This document shows, piece by piece, positions 7,995-16,714 of a stretch of DNA of 30,801 bases. The stretch's first letter is position 1. Each line of letters starts with the position of its first letter. Under the pieces are notes generated by a model, which made no database searches, was not told the origin of the DNA, and saw only the letters and a list, made by a program, of their open reading frames with translations. Both the position numbers and the translations under genes were made by a program. Source of the stretch: CAYOKT01 sp964404605 (GTDB taxonomy: Bacteria > Electryoneota > Electryoneia > Electryoneales > Electryoneaceae); assembly GCA_964404605.1 (NCBI GenBank), contig CAYOKT010000032.1, positions 1-30,801 on the forward strand, given 5' to 3'.

Positions 7995-8813
7995 TCAGTC
8001 CCCCGTTTCCCTCACATCCGCCTCACCTGGCGAGCCCGGACCGCCGTCCTCCCCATCCCCGCCGCTCGCCTCCCCGCCCCCCGGAAGGCCCGCCTCGAAG
8101 CGGCGATAGGCGATCACCGCGAGGAGGATGCTGCCTTCGTACAGCACGACCATCGGCGCGGCGAGGATGACCTGGGTGAACACATCCGGCGGGGTGATGA
8201 TCGCCGCGGCGACGAGCACCACGATGTACGCATGGCGCCGGTATCTTCGCAGGAAGTCCGGGGTGACGATGCCGAGCCGGGCGAGGAAGTAGATCACGAT
8301 GGGCAGCTCGAACACCACCCCGAAGGCGAGGAACATGCGGAGGACGAAATCGAGGTACCGGCCCAGCGACCAGACGTTCTCCACGGTGGGAGTGGCGAAA
8401 CTGAGGAAAAACTTCGTCGCCCAGGGGAGAATCAGGTATCCGAACACCGCCCCGGCGATGAAGCAGAGGGTGCTGAAAAAGACCACCGGGAGCACCATCT
8501 TCCGCTCTCTGTCGTACAGTCCGGGGGCGACGAAGTGCCAGAGCTGGAAGAACACCCAGGGGGCCGCGACGAACAGTCCGGCGACGAGGGAGATCTTCAG
8601 ACGGACGATGAACCCTTCGGTCGGGGCGAGGAGAGCGAGGGTGGTTCCCGGGTGACGGATGATCGGCTGGAGGAGAAACTCCTGGATTCTCAGGGAGACG
8701 GAGTAGCAGGCGATCACCCCGACCGCCAGCCCGCCGAGCGCGAGGAACAGGGTCTTCCGGAGTTCCTCGAGGTGGTCGAGGAAGGACATCGATCCTTCCG
8801 ACCGTCCGCTCAT
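7995..8813 (-). CDS. tatC: Sec-independent translocase protein TatC
   Basis: A 272-aa polytopic membrane protein with the family N-terminus SFLDHLEELRK, including the conserved Glu that contacts the twin-arginine signal peptide. About six hydrophobic segments follow (for example VVFFSTLCFIAGAVFGYLIL, AFGVVFELPIVIYFLARLGI and the HAYIVVLVAAAIITPPD region). The hydrophilic Gly/Glu-rich C-terminal tail lies in the cytoplasm. The ATG at 8813 shares an ATGA overlap with the purQ stop and has GGAGAG upstream. An internal Met at residue 9 is a possible alternative. It is followed within 3 bases by the tatA/B gene. Confidence 0.96.
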   Translation of the reverse strand: MSGRSEGSMSFLDHLEELRKTLFLALGGLAVGVIACYSVSLRIQEFLLQPIIRHPGTTLALLAPTEGFIVRLKISLVAGLFVAAPWVFFQLWHFVAPGLYDRERKMVLPVVFFSTLCFIAGAVFGYLILPWATKFFLSFATPTVENVWSLGRYLDFVLRMFLAFGVVFELPIVIYFLARLGIVTPDFLRRYRRHAYIVVLVAAAIITPPDVFTQVILAAPMVVLYEGSILLAVIAYRRFEAGLPGGGEASGGDGEDGGPGSPGEADVRETGD

Positions 8814-9505
8814 CGACTCTCCACGGCTTGGAGGAGGCTCTCGAAGAGTTTCCGCCCGTCCGTGCGCCCGAGCAGCGGGTCGCAGCGGCGTTCCGGGTGG
8901 GGCATCATGCCGAGCACGTTGCCCTCCTCGTTGATCACACCCGCGATGTTGCGCGTCGAACCGTTCGGGTTCGCCGAGTCCACCACCTCCCCCCCTTGGG
9001 TGCAGTAGCGAAAGAGCACCCCCCCGCGGTCCTCGAGCCGATCCAGCTCGTCGCCCGGCAGGAAGTAGTTCCCCTCATTGTGCGCGATGGGGATGGTGAG
9101 TACCTCGCCCGCTTCGCAGGCGGCGGTGAAACGGCTGTCCGCGCGCTCCACCCGGATGGGCACATCCTCGCAGATGAAACGGAGGGAAACGTTCCGCAGC
9201 AGTGTGCCGGGGAGCAATCCCACCTCGGTGAGCACCTGGAAACCGTTACAGATGCCGAGTACCGTGCCGCCCCGGCCGGCGAAGCGGACGACCTCCTCCA
9301 TCACCGGGCTGAATCGCGCGATAGCCCCCGAGCGCAGATAGTCGCCGTACGAGAATCCGCCCGGCAGGAGCAGGGCATCGAACCCGTCGAGGTCCCGCTC
9401 CCGGTGCCAAAGATAACGGACCTGCTGCCCGAGAAGGCGCTGGAGGGCATCGTGGGCGTCATGGTCGCAGTTCGACCCGGGGAAGACGATGACACCCCAC
9501 TTCAT
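8810..9505 (-). CDS. purQ: Phosphoribosylformylglycinamidine synthase, glutaminase subunit PurQ
   Basis: A 231-aa class I glutamine amidotransferase. The nucleophile Cys86 lies in GICNGFQ, the oxyanion turn in LLLPGGFSYGD, and the His/Glu pair in MMPHPE (His203, Glu205). HNEGNY is typical of PurQ. It releases ammonia from glutamine for conversion of FGAR to FGAM by PurL with PurS. The start is ATG at 9505, overlapping the purS TGA by one base. A GTG one codon earlier is possible. purL itself is not in the window. Confidence 0.96.
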   Translation of the reverse strand: MKWGVIVFPGSNCDHDAHDALQRLLGQQVRYLWHRERDLDGFDALLLPGGFSYGDYLRSGAIARFSPVMEEVVRFAGRGGTVLGICNGFQVLTEVGLLPGTLLRNVSLRFICEDVPIRVERADSRFTAACEAGEVLTIPIAHNEGNYFLPGDELDRLEDRGGVLFRYCTQGGEVVDSANPNGSTRNIAGVINEEGNVLGMMPHPERRCDPLLGRTDGRKLFESLLQAVESR

Positions 9506-9759
9506 CACCGGGCATCCTCATCTTCGATGTGAAGGCGGAACGTCTCCACGTTCGGGTTGGCGAGCAGGGTCCTCGCCATCTCCCCGGCCCGCCGCAGGGC
9601 GAAGTCGCGGTCGTCGGTGTCGAGCTCGAGGCGGATTCGCTTGCCCACCTTGACATTCCGCACCTCATCGTGCCCGAGCTGGAGCAACGCGCGGCGGACC
9701 GCCTCTCCCTGGGGGTCCAGGATCCCCTCCTTCGGCATCACCTGGACGATGACGATCAT
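9505..9759 (-). CDS. purS: Phosphoribosylformylglycinamidine synthase subunit PurS
   Basis: An 84-aa protein with the PurS pattern: an N-terminal strand MIVIVQVMPKEGILDPQGEAV, then the LGHDEVRNVKVGK segment, and a C-terminal strand with ANPNVETFRL. PurS bridges PurL and PurQ and is needed for ammonia transfer in the small-PurL type of FGAM synthase. Its presence implies a short PurL elsewhere. The ATG has GGGGGGAG upstream and lies in a 4-base overlap with the pssA stop. Confidence 0.95.
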   Translation of the reverse strand: MIVIVQVMPKEGILDPQGEAVRRALLQLGHDEVRNVKVGKRIRLELDTDDRDFALRRAGEMARTLLANPNVETFRLHIEDEDAR

Positions 9760-10448
9760 GGTACAGCTCCCCCCTCACCGACAGCTTCTTCCGCGAGTGC
9801 CGCGTGGAAACGAATCAACAGGAACGGTCCAAGGATCAGGTAAAGCGTAAAGAAGGCGAGAACCGCCTCGGCGGGCCGGAGGAAGAACAGGACCAACAGC
9901 CCGATCCAGATGATCGCGCGCACCGCCTTCGGAAGCAGTTTCATCGCCGGATGCCCCCAGCCGGGAAACTGGAAGCGGCTGATCGCGAGCAGCCCGAAGA
10001 ACAGGGCGGCGACGGCGGCGAACACGGGCCAGCCCTCCCTCAGGGCGATCAGGGCGGCGGCGGTGGTCGGCAGGGCGGCCGAAGGCGAAGGCAGGCCGAT
10101 ATAGGACCCCGCCGGCGGGGGGTCCAACAGGTAGCGCAACAGGCGGCCGGCGATAAACAGCGCAAACACCACCGCGACAACAAGACCCCAGGGACCACCG
10201 ATCACCATGTACAGGAACACCGCCGGAGCCGTGGCGAAACTGACCAGGTCGGCCAGGGAATCCGCCACGGCGCCGCCGTGACTGTCCACACCGAGCTTCC
10301 TCGCCAACCGGCCGTCATACGCATCCAGCAGCGCGGCGAGCAGGAGGAGCAATCCGCCCGGCCAGGGATGGCCGAGAAACACGAGCACGATCGCCGATGC
10401 CCCCAACAATCCATTCCCGAACGTGAGAAGCATCGGCGCCTTACTCAC
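9756..10448 (-). CDS. pssA: CDP-diacylglycerol-serine O-phosphatidyltransferase
   Basis: A membrane enzyme of about 230 aa with the complete CDP-alcohol phosphotransferase motif D-x2-DG-x2-AR-x8-G-x3-D-x3-D at residues 42-67. It makes phosphatidylserine from CDP-diacylglycerol and serine. The N-terminus SKAPMLLTFGNG and several hydrophobic helices are as expected. I chose the GTG at 10448: it has GGAGG nine bases upstream and overlaps the end of psd by eight bases. The longer frame would start with an unlikely TTG. The next enzyme of the pathway, psd, is directly upstream. Confidence 0.93.
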   Translation of the reverse strand: MSKAPMLLTFGNGLLGASAIVLVFLGHPWPGGLLLLLAALLDAYDGRLARKLGVDSHGGAVADSLADLVSFATAPAVFLYMVIGGPWGLVVAVVFALFIAGRLLRYLLDPPPAGSYIGLPSPSAALPTTAAALIALREGWPVFAAVAALFFGLLAISRFQFPGWGHPAMKLLPKAVRAIIWIGLLVLFFLRPAEAVLAFFTLYLILGPFLLIRFHAALAEEAVGEGGAVP

Positions 10449-11082
10449 CGGACCGGTCCTCCGCTGTTCGTCCAATCGTAGTCACTCCCCCCGTCACCTT
10501 GTCCCCGGCGCGCAGGGGGCATTCCATCCCCGGTGGTAAGGTAAGCTCCGCCCGTGACCCGAAGCGGATGAACCCGATCCGCTGCCCGGAGACGACGGAG
10601 TCGCCGGGCACGAGATCGCAGACGATCCGGCGGGCGACCTTGCCCGCGATCAGGCGCAACTCGAGCGGCCCCCGCTCAGTGGAAAAGACCAGGCGAAGGT
10701 GCTCGTTCTCCAGGCCGGCTTCGGGCAGGTCGGCGCGGTGAAAACGCCCGGGGACATGTTCCGCGCTGAGGATGGTTCCGGTCGCGGGCGCCCGCACGGC
10801 ATGCACATTGAACAGCGACAGGAAGACGGCGAAGTGCCGGCGGCCGTCCTCGCGCCGGTCGACGAGCAGCACCCGGCCGTCCGAGGGCGCCACCCAGGCT
10901 CCCGGATCCGGCAACGGACGCACCGGGTCGCGGAAGAAGAGCATCATCGCCATCCAGAGGATCAGCAGCAACCCGGCGACCGGGAGCAGCCGTTTCCACT
11001 TCCTCCAGAGAGCGAGAAACGCCGCGAAGAAAAAGAGCACGGCGGCCAGAGCGACGTATGCCAAACCCTCGGGCGCGATCAT
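10441..11082 (-). CDS. psd: Phosphatidylserine decarboxylase, short (archaeal-like) type
   Basis: A 213-aa protein. Two N-terminal hydrophobic segments (residues about 8-27 and 33-50) precede the catalytic domain: FFRDPVRPLP, then FLSLFNVHAVRAP with its conserved His. The self-cleavage site is FGSRAEL (Gly175-Ser176), where Ser becomes the pyruvoyl group. It converts phosphatidylserine to phosphatidylethanolamine. The GS rather than LGST site and the short length place it in the compact Psd subfamily. The ATG at 11082 is 72 bases after the purC stop, the widest gap in this operon, with only a modest ribosome site (AGGCGG). Confidence 0.94.
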   Translation of the reverse strand: MIAPEGLAYVALAAVLFFFAAFLALWRKWKRLLPVAGLLLILWMAMMLFFRDPVRPLPDPGAWVAPSDGRVLLVDRREDGRRHFAVFLSLFNVHAVRAPATGTILSAEHVPGRFHRADLPEAGLENEHLRLVFSTERGPLELRLIAGKVARRIVCDLVPGDSVVSGQRIGFIRFGSRAELTLPPGMECPLRAGDKVTGGVTTIGRTAEDRSGE

Positions 11083-11154
11083 TGTGCTCTACCGCCTTGT
11101 CGCGATGGGAGCGACCGGCGCGGGCGCCCTGCACGGTTCCGTCCGCCTCCGCAT

Positions 11155-11865
11155 TCAAGCCGCCATGGTCAGGCGCTGCAGGAGTTCCCGGTAGACCTTG
11201 TCGACACCGCCCATGTCATACCGGAAACGGTCCTTGTCCATCTTCTTGTTGGTCTTCTTGTCCCAGATCCGGCATGTGTCCGGGGTGATCTCATCGCCGA
11301 TGAGGAGGCTCTTCTCCGCCTTGCCGAACTCGATCTTGAAATCCACGAGGATCAGCCCGCGGCGGTCGAAGAAGGACTTGAAGATGGCGTTCACCTTCGA
11401 GGCGATCCGGGCGATGGACTTCATCTCCTCCGGGGTCGCATAGCCCATCGCATAGGCATGGTGCTCGTTGATCATCGGATCGCCGAGGCGGTCATCCTTC
11501 AGGAAGTACTCGATGATCGGGTAGTCGAGAACCTTCCCCTCCTCGAGGTTGTAGGTCTTGGCGAGGGTCGCGGTGGCGATGTTGCGGACAACCACCTCGA
11601 TGGGGATCATCTCCAGCCGCTTGACCAGCATCTCGGTGTCGGAGACGCGGCGGACGAAATGCGTAGGAACATGGTAATTTTCAAGATATTCGAAAAGATA
11701 AATCGAGATGGCGTTACAGACCGCCCCCTTCCCCTCGAAGCGGCCCCTCTTGGTGCCGTTGAACGCGGTCAGATCGTCCTTGAACTCCTGAATGATCAGG
11801 TGGGGATCCTCGGTTAGGTACAGTTTCTTCGCCTTGCCTTCGTACAGCAATTCTATTTTCTCCAC
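11155..11865 (-). CDS. purC: Phosphoribosylaminoimidazole-succinocarboxamide synthase (SAICAR synthetase)
   Basis: A 236-aa protein opening with KIELLYEGKAKKLY, the conserved ATP-binding N-terminus of bacterial PurC. It also has TAFNGTKRGRFEGKG, EVVVRNIATATLAK, and the C-terminal LVDFKIEFGK and GDEITPDTCRIWD signatures. It joins CAIR and aspartate in the eighth step of IMP synthesis. Its product is cleaved by PurB, encoded 18 bases upstream. The start codon is GTG with AAGGGG about ten bases upstream. Confidence 0.97.
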   Translation of the reverse strand: MEKIELLYEGKAKKLYLTEDPHLIIQEFKDDLTAFNGTKRGRFEGKGAVCNAISIYLFEYLENYHVPTHFVRRVSDTEMLVKRLEMIPIEVVVRNIATATLAKTYNLEEGKVLDYPIIEYFLKDDRLGDPMINEHHAYAMGYATPEEMKSIARIASKVNAIFKSFFDRRGLILVDFKIEFGKAEKSLLIGDEITPDTCRIWDKKTNKKMDKDRFRYDMGGVDKVYRELLQRLTMAA

Positions 11866-11883
11866 CTTCCAACCCCTTCAGGT

Positions 11884-13197
11884 TCACTGGCCGGACCCGG
11901 CCGTTCCCAGGCCGAGCCGACGGTAGATTTCTTTCACATGCCGCAACAGGTAAGTCGTATCGAAGATACGCTCAATGTCCGCCGCGCCCAACCGCCTGCG
12001 AAGCGTGGACTCGGCGAGAGCCGCTTCCTTGAAGGAAACACCGCGATCGAGGGCGTCATGCGCCGTGCGCTGCACGACGGCGTAGCCCTCTTCCCGTGTC
12101 ATCCCGGCATCGATCAGCGCCAGCAGCAGTCCCTCGGAGAAGATCGCCCCGCCGGTCAGGTCCAGGTTGCGCTCAACCGCCTCGACGTCCACCACGAGAT
12201 CGTCGACCAGCCGCGCGGTGAGATCCAGCAGGTAGTCGAGCACGATGGTCGAATCCGGGAGGATGACCCGCTCCACGGAACTGTGGGAGATGTCCCGTTC
12301 GTGCCAGAGGGCGACATTCTCGAAGGCGGCCTGCATGTTTCCCCGCAGGAGGCGCGCGAGGCCGCAGATCTTTTCGGCGTTGATCGGGTTCCGCTTGTGG
12401 GGCATCGCCGAGGAGCCCTTCTGCCCGGCGGCGAAGCCCTCGCGCGCCTCGCCGACCTCCGTGCGCTGCAGGTGCCGCACCTCCAGGGCGATGCTCTCGA
12501 GCACGGTTCCGCCGAGGGCGATCGCGGCGAGCAGGTCGGCGTGCCGGTCCCGGGGGACGATCTGCGAGCTGACCGGCGCCGGACTCAGCCCCAGCGCCTC
12601 CATCACCTCGACCTCCATCCCGGGCTCGAGGTGGGCATAGACCCCCACCGCGCCGGAGAGCTTGCCGACCGAAGCCTCCTCGCACGCCGCCCGGAGGCGC
12701 GCCGTCGCCCGCTGCATCTGCTCGTAAAACCGGGCGAACCGGAGCCCGAAGACGACCGGTTCGGCATGGATCCCGTGGGTGCGGCCGACGGCGGGGAGGT
12801 CGGCGAACTCGACCGCCCTTCTTTCGAGGGCTTCGAGCACCCGGCCGCACCCCGCGAGGAGAAGGTCGCCCGCGCGCCGGAGCTGGAGCGCCAGCCCGGT
12901 ATCCAGGATGTCCGAGGAGGTCATCCCGAGGTGGATGAAGCGCGAAGCGGGGCCGACATGCTCCGCCACGCTGGTCAGAAAGGCGATGACATCATGCCGC
13001 ACCGTGCGTTCGATCTCGAGGATGCGCCCAACGTCGAACGCCGCACCGTCCCTGATTTCCGCGAGCGCCTCCGGGGGGATTCGCCCCCGCCGCGCCCAGG
13101 CCTCGCAGACCGCGACCTCCACCTGGAGCCATGCGCCGAACCTGCTCTCATCGGTCCAGATCGCACCCATTTCCGGGCGCGTGTACCGCTCGATCAC
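11884..13197 (-). CDS. purB: Adenylosuccinate lyase
   Basis: A 437-aa member of the fumarase/aspartase superfamily. The signature loop GSSAMPHKRNP is at residues 261-271 with the catalytic Ser. His141 lies in GRTHGIHAEP, and the substrate loop GMTSSDILDT is at 91-100. It cleaves both SAICAR and adenylosuccinate. The GTG start (13197) gives the family N-terminus MIERYTRPEMG and overlaps the stop of the upstream protease gene as GTGA. Confidence 0.97.
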   Translation of the reverse strand: MIERYTRPEMGAIWTDESRFGAWLQVEVAVCEAWARRGRIPPEALAEIRDGAAFDVGRILEIERTVRHDVIAFLTSVAEHVGPASRFIHLGMTSSDILDTGLALQLRRAGDLLLAGCGRVLEALERRAVEFADLPAVGRTHGIHAEPVVFGLRFARFYEQMQRATARLRAACEEASVGKLSGAVGVYAHLEPGMEVEVMEALGLSPAPVSSQIVPRDRHADLLAAIALGGTVLESIALEVRHLQRTEVGEAREGFAAGQKGSSAMPHKRNPINAEKICGLARLLRGNMQAAFENVALWHERDISHSSVERVILPDSTIVLDYLLDLTARLVDDLVVDVEAVERNLDLTGGAIFSEGLLLALIDAGMTREEGYAVVQRTAHDALDRGVSFKEAALAESTLRRRLGAADIERIFDTTYLLRHVKEIYRRLGLGTAGSGQ

Positions 13198-14414
13198 TTC
13201 GGCCTCGCTTCCAGTTTCAGCTTGAAGTCCCGCACCTTGCCCCCGCGGAACAGCTTCCCCCTGACCGTGTCGCCGACACGCAGATCGTGATTGTTGAAAT
13301 AGGAACGGATCGACTGGGCGTCGGGGATGGGGGTGCCTTCGATCTCGAAGATGATGTCGGTCGGTTTCATTCCCGCCTTCGCCGCCGGGCTGCCCCTCTC
13401 CACATCGGTGACGATCACGCCCTCGGTCTTGTTGTACCCGAGGCTCATGGCGATCAGTCGATCGAGGTTCTGCACCGCCAGGCCGGTCCAGTAATCGCGG
13501 TCGATGCCGCCGCGCATCTTCAACTCATCGATCACGTCGCGGACCCGCTTCGCCGGGATCGCGAACCCGATTCCCACCGAGCCGCCGCTCTGCGAGAAGA
13601 TGAAGGTGTTCACCCCGATCACCTCGCCGAGAATGTCCACCAGCGGTCCGCCGGAGTTCCCCTGGTTGATCGCCGCGTCCGTCTGGATCATGTCCTGGTA
13701 AAGGCGGCCGGCCTCGTTCCGCTCGAAATCCCGGTTCGTCGCGGAGACGACCCCCACCGAGGCGGAGGGCTGGTCGTTGATGTTGAACAGCCCGAAGGGG
13801 TTGCCGATGGCGATGACCCACTCCCCGACGATGACATCATCGTCCTCGGCGATCTTCAGGAAGGGCAGGTTCTTGCCCTTCACCTTCAGCAGCGCGAGGT
13901 CGGAGTCGAAATCCGTTCCGATGAGATCCGCCTCGTATTGCTCGCCCGTGGTCGTGGTGACGATGATCTCGATGGCATCGTGCACGACATGTTCGTTGGT
14001 GACGACGTAGCCGTCCGCCGAGATGAAGAAACCGGAGCCGAGGCTCTCCACCTTCTGCCGGATACGCTGTTCGGGCACGCCGAAGAAGTGGCGGAAGAAG
14101 GGATCATCGAACATGGGATTGTAGGCGCGGTACTCCCGCACCTGGGTCACCGTGATGCCGACCACGGCGGAAGAGGCGATGCTGACCGCCCGCGTGATGC
14201 CGTTATGCCGGCTGATGGTGACCTGGTCATTCATCGCCGTCCGCTGCGCGAGGGCGACGGAACCGGCCGGGGCGGTGACGCCCGCAGCGGGATTCGCGGA
14301 CACCGGTTCGGGAGGATTCCGCTTCCAGGTGAGCGAACCGCCGAGGAAGAGGAGCAGCCCGGCGGCGATCCCGATGCCCATGCCGGTGAGAAACCAACGA
14401 GCGAGACGTCTCAT
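13194..14414 (-). CDS. HtrA/DegP-type serine protease with one PDZ domain
   Basis: A 406-aa protein anchored by an N-terminal membrane helix (WFLTGMGIGIAAGLLLFLGG). The trypsin-like domain has an intact triad: His142 (VVTNEHVVHDA), Asp172 (DSDLALLKVK) and Ser254 (QGNSGGPLVD). One PDZ domain occupies about residues 300-400 (VERGSPAAKAGMKPTDIIFEIEGTPI). A single PDZ and a membrane anchor make it DegS-like in layout rather than DegP-like. It probably acts on misfolded proteins or as a signalling protease in the periplasm. The ATG overlaps the transaldolase stop by four bases. Confidence 0.94.
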   Translation of the reverse strand: MRRLARWFLTGMGIGIAAGLLLFLGGSLTWKRNPPEPVSANPAAGVTAPAGSVALAQRTAMNDQVTISRHNGITRAVSIASSAVVGITVTQVREYRAYNPMFDDPFFRHFFGVPEQRIRQKVESLGSGFFISADGYVVTNEHVVHDAIEIIVTTTTGEQYEADLIGTDFDSDLALLKVKGKNLPFLKIAEDDDVIVGEWVIAIGNPFGLFNINDQPSASVGVVSATNRDFERNEAGRLYQDMIQTDAAINQGNSGGPLVDILGEVIGVNTFIFSQSGGSVGIGFAIPAKRVRDVIDELKMRGGIDRDYWTGLAVQNLDRLIAMSLGYNKTEGVIVTDVERGSPAAKAGMKPTDIIFEIEGTPIPDAQSIRSYFNNHDLRVGDTVRGKLFRGGKVRDFKLKLEARPK

Positions 14415-15058
14415 CTCTTGCTGACCTTCTCGTAATCGGCGAGGAATTTCGCCAGGCCGATGTCGGTGAGCGGATGCTTGATCGCCTGCTGGAAGATCTT
14501 GAACGGCAGGGTGGCGATGTCCGCACCCATCAGCGCAGCTTGCACCAGGTGCTGCGGATGGCGCACGCTGGCGACGATCACCTCCGTGTCGAACCCATAG
14601 TTGGCGTAGATCTGGATGATCTGCTCGACCAGCTCCATCCCGTCATGGCTGATGTCGTCCAGCCGGCCGACGAAGGGGCTGACATACGCTGCCCCCGCCT
14701 TCGCCGAGAGCAGCGCCTGCGATGGGGAGAAGCAGAGGGTGTTGTTGACCCGGACCCCTTCCCCGGCGAGAGTCCGGGTCGCCTTGATGCCCTCGACGAT
14801 CAGGGGAACCTTGACGACGATGTTCGGGTGAATCGCCGCCAGCTCGCGCCCCTCCTTCACGATCCCCTCGTAATCGACGGCGATCACCTCGGCGGAGATC
14901 GGACCATCGACGATCTCCAGGATCTCGGTGAGGACATCGCGGTACTCGCGCCCGGTCTTCGCCACGAGGGAAGGGTTGGTGGTCACGCCGTCCAGAACCC
15001 CCCAGGATGCGGCTTCCCGAATTTCGTCGACATCAGCGGTGTCAAGGTAGAATTTCAT
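14411..15058 (-). CDS. Transaldolase/fructose-6-phosphate aldolase family protein (TalC/Fsa type)
   Basis: A 215-aa single-domain TIM barrel with the small-transaldolase hallmarks MKFYLDTADVDEI, GVTTNPSLVAK, and the Schiff-base Lys83 in NIVVKVPL. Also present are the NNTLCFSPSQALLSAKAGAAYVSPFVGR region and the C-terminal HPLTDIGLAKFLADY. It probably moves a dihydroxyacetone unit in the non-oxidative pentose phosphate pathway. Sequence alone does not settle transaldolase against fructose-6-phosphate aldolase. Both ends share 4-base ATGA overlaps with neighbours. Confidence 0.94.
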   Translation of the reverse strand: MKFYLDTADVDEIREAASWGVLDGVTTNPSLVAKTGREYRDVLTEILEIVDGPISAEVIAVDYEGIVKEGRELAAIHPNIVVKVPLIVEGIKATRTLAGEGVRVNNTLCFSPSQALLSAKAGAAYVSPFVGRLDDISHDGMELVEQIIQIYANYGFDTEVIVASVRHPQHLVQAALMGADIATLPFKIFQQAIKHPLTDIGLAKFLADYEKVSKR

Positions 15059-15837
15059 GGACTCTCTCCCCAGGGTGAAGGTTGAGGACGATCCTCAGGT
15101 TCGTCGTTGTCATATCGCACACGCAAGAGGGCCAGTCCCTGCGGCGGCGCGGGCACTCCCGCCCGGCCCCGCCCGGAGGCCAGCAGCTCCTCCAACTCAT
15201 CCTCCCCCAGCCGCCCCGCGGCGGCGTCGATCAAGGTTCCGACGAGGGTGCGCACCATACGCCGCAGGAAACGGTCGGCGACGAAATGTACCACCCACCC
15301 GCCGTCCGCCGCCTGACGCCATTCGACGCGGCGGAGGTCGCAGACGGTCTCCTCATCCGGGTCCGGGCGGGTGGAAAACGCCCGCCAGTCCCGGCGGCCT
15401 GTCAACCGGCCCGCCAACTCCGCCGCGCGGTCCGGATCGAAGGGAATATGCGGCCACCAGGCGACCCCGCGCCGAAACAGGTCCGGCCGGTCCAGGATAC
15501 GGTACGCGTACACCCTCTCGCGAGCGTTGTAGCGGGCGTGGAAGTCCGCCTCCACACCCCTCGCCCTCCAGACGCGGACATCTTCCGGCAATAGCGCTCC
15601 CATCGCCCGCACCAGGTCAGCGAGGTCCCGGGAGGAAGGTGCATCGAAATGCGCCACCTGCCCCACCGCGTGGACCCCGGTGTCCGTCCGGCCGGCGGCG
15701 ATGACGCGCACCTCCGGCACATCGTAGAAGCGGGCGAGGGCGCCCTCGAGCACGCCCTGCACGGTCCGGGCGTCCGGCTGCACCTGCCAGCCGCGGTACG
15801 CGGCGCCGTCATAGGCGAGGTTCAGCCGTATCCGCAT
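15055..15837 (-). CDS. truA: tRNA pseudouridine synthase A
   Basis: A 260-aa protein with catalytic Asp52 in AAGRTDTGVHA, the N-terminal LAYDGAAYRGWQVQ, and the C-terminal DRFLRRMVRTLVGTLIDAAAGR signature. It modifies uridines 38-40 in the anticodon arm of many tRNAs. The ATG at 15837 is preceded by GAAGGG. It lies 61 bases after ecfT, an order (ecfT-truA) also known from Firmicutes, where ecfA1 and ecfA2 precede ecfT. Confidence 0.96.
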   Translation of the reverse strand: MRIRLNLAYDGAAYRGWQVQPDARTVQGVLEGALARFYDVPEVRVIAAGRTDTGVHAVGQVAHFDAPSSRDLADLVRAMGALLPEDVRVWRARGVEADFHARYNARERVYAYRILDRPDLFRRGVAWWPHIPFDPDRAAELAGRLTGRRDWRAFSTRPDPDEETVCDLRRVEWRQAADGGWVVHFVADRFLRRMVRTLVGTLIDAAAGRLGEDELEELLASGRGRAGVPAPPQGLALLRVRYDNDEPEDRPQPSPWGESP

Positions 15838-15898
15838 ACGGTACCCTTCGTTCCGCGGACGACTTTCCCGCCCGGAGGGGGAACCGCCCCTTCACCCA

Positions 15899-16678
15899 TC
15901 ACAGCGCCGCGGCGAGGAGCAGGGGCAGCGCCGCGGCGAGAACGACACCCGTCTCCCGGGGACGCCAGCGGGGAGGGTACAATGCGCCGCGACGGCGGTA
16001 CGGGTCGTACCCCCGCACGACCAGCGTGGCGGCGAGGGTATCCGACCGCCGCAGCCCCGAGGCGAGCAGGGGGATGATCAACGGAATCCACGCCTTCACC
16101 CGCCCTCCGACCCCCTTGCCCGACGACCAGCCCCGCGCGAGAAGCGCCTTGCGCAGGAGTTGCGCCTCCCGGTACAAGGTCGGGACGAAACGCAGGGCCA
16201 TGATAAAGGTCAGCGAGAGCATCCCCACCGGAATCCCCAGCCGTCTCAGCGGCATGAGGAACGATTCCAGGGCGCGCATCGCATCCATGGGATCGGTGGA
16301 GACCGCCACCGCACCGCCGACCAGGGTCATTGCGGTTAACCTTCCGGCGAACAGGGTGCCGCGCAGGAGCCCCTCCCGGGTCAGGCTCCAGCCGAGTCCC
16401 GGCACTTCCCAGATGAGATGGCCGGGTGTCGTGAACCCGTGAACCAGCACCGTAAGGAGGAACATCCAACCGAGCGCGAGGAAAAGCGCGACCGCGCGCG
16501 CCACCGGCAGGCGGGCCGCCGCCGAGGCGAGGAGTGTCAGTCCGGCGGCGATCCACAACCCCGGCCCCCAGGGCAGGGCCATGACCGCGATGAGAAGCAG
16601 GAACGCCGCGGCCAGCTTCGCCCGCGGATCCACTCCCGCCGCCCCTCCAAGCCCTCGCACTACCGCCGCTTCCGCCAT
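15899..16678 (-). CDS. ecfT: Energy-coupling factor transporter transmembrane protein EcfT (CbiQ family)
   Basis: A 259-aa membrane protein. The N-terminus has VDPRAKL, the typical DPRxKL opening. Four or more hydrophobic helices follow at about 23-35, 38-56, 61-82 and 108-128. The two Ala-Arg-Gly-type coupling motifs that contact the ATPases are ARG at 181-183 (LLARGWSSG) and VRG at 221-223 (VVRGYDPY). It should couple two EcfA ATPases to vitamin-binding S components, but none is encoded here. The ATG at 16678 was chosen because a promoter sits just upstream; the open frame continues further but would start before the promoter. Confidence 0.9.
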   Translation of the reverse strand: MAEAAVVRGLGGAAGVDPRAKLAAAFLLLIAVMALPWGPGLWIAAGLTLLASAAARLPVARAVALFLALGWMFLLTVLVHGFTTPGHLIWEVPGLGWSLTREGLLRGTLFAGRLTAMTLVGGAVAVSTDPMDAMRALESFLMPLRRLGIPVGMLSLTFIMALRFVPTLYREAQLLRKALLARGWSSGKGVGGRVKAWIPLIIPLLASGLRRSDTLAATLVVRGYDPYRRRGALYPPRWRPRETGVVLAAALPLLLAAAL

Positions 16679-16714
16679 ACCTTCACCCGCCAGGGTCCGC
16701 CATGAAAACACGGC

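Noticed and set aside
10449..10475. TTG start extending pssA by nine residues
   Set aside because: The GTG at 10448 has a GGAGG site at the right distance and a better family N-terminus.
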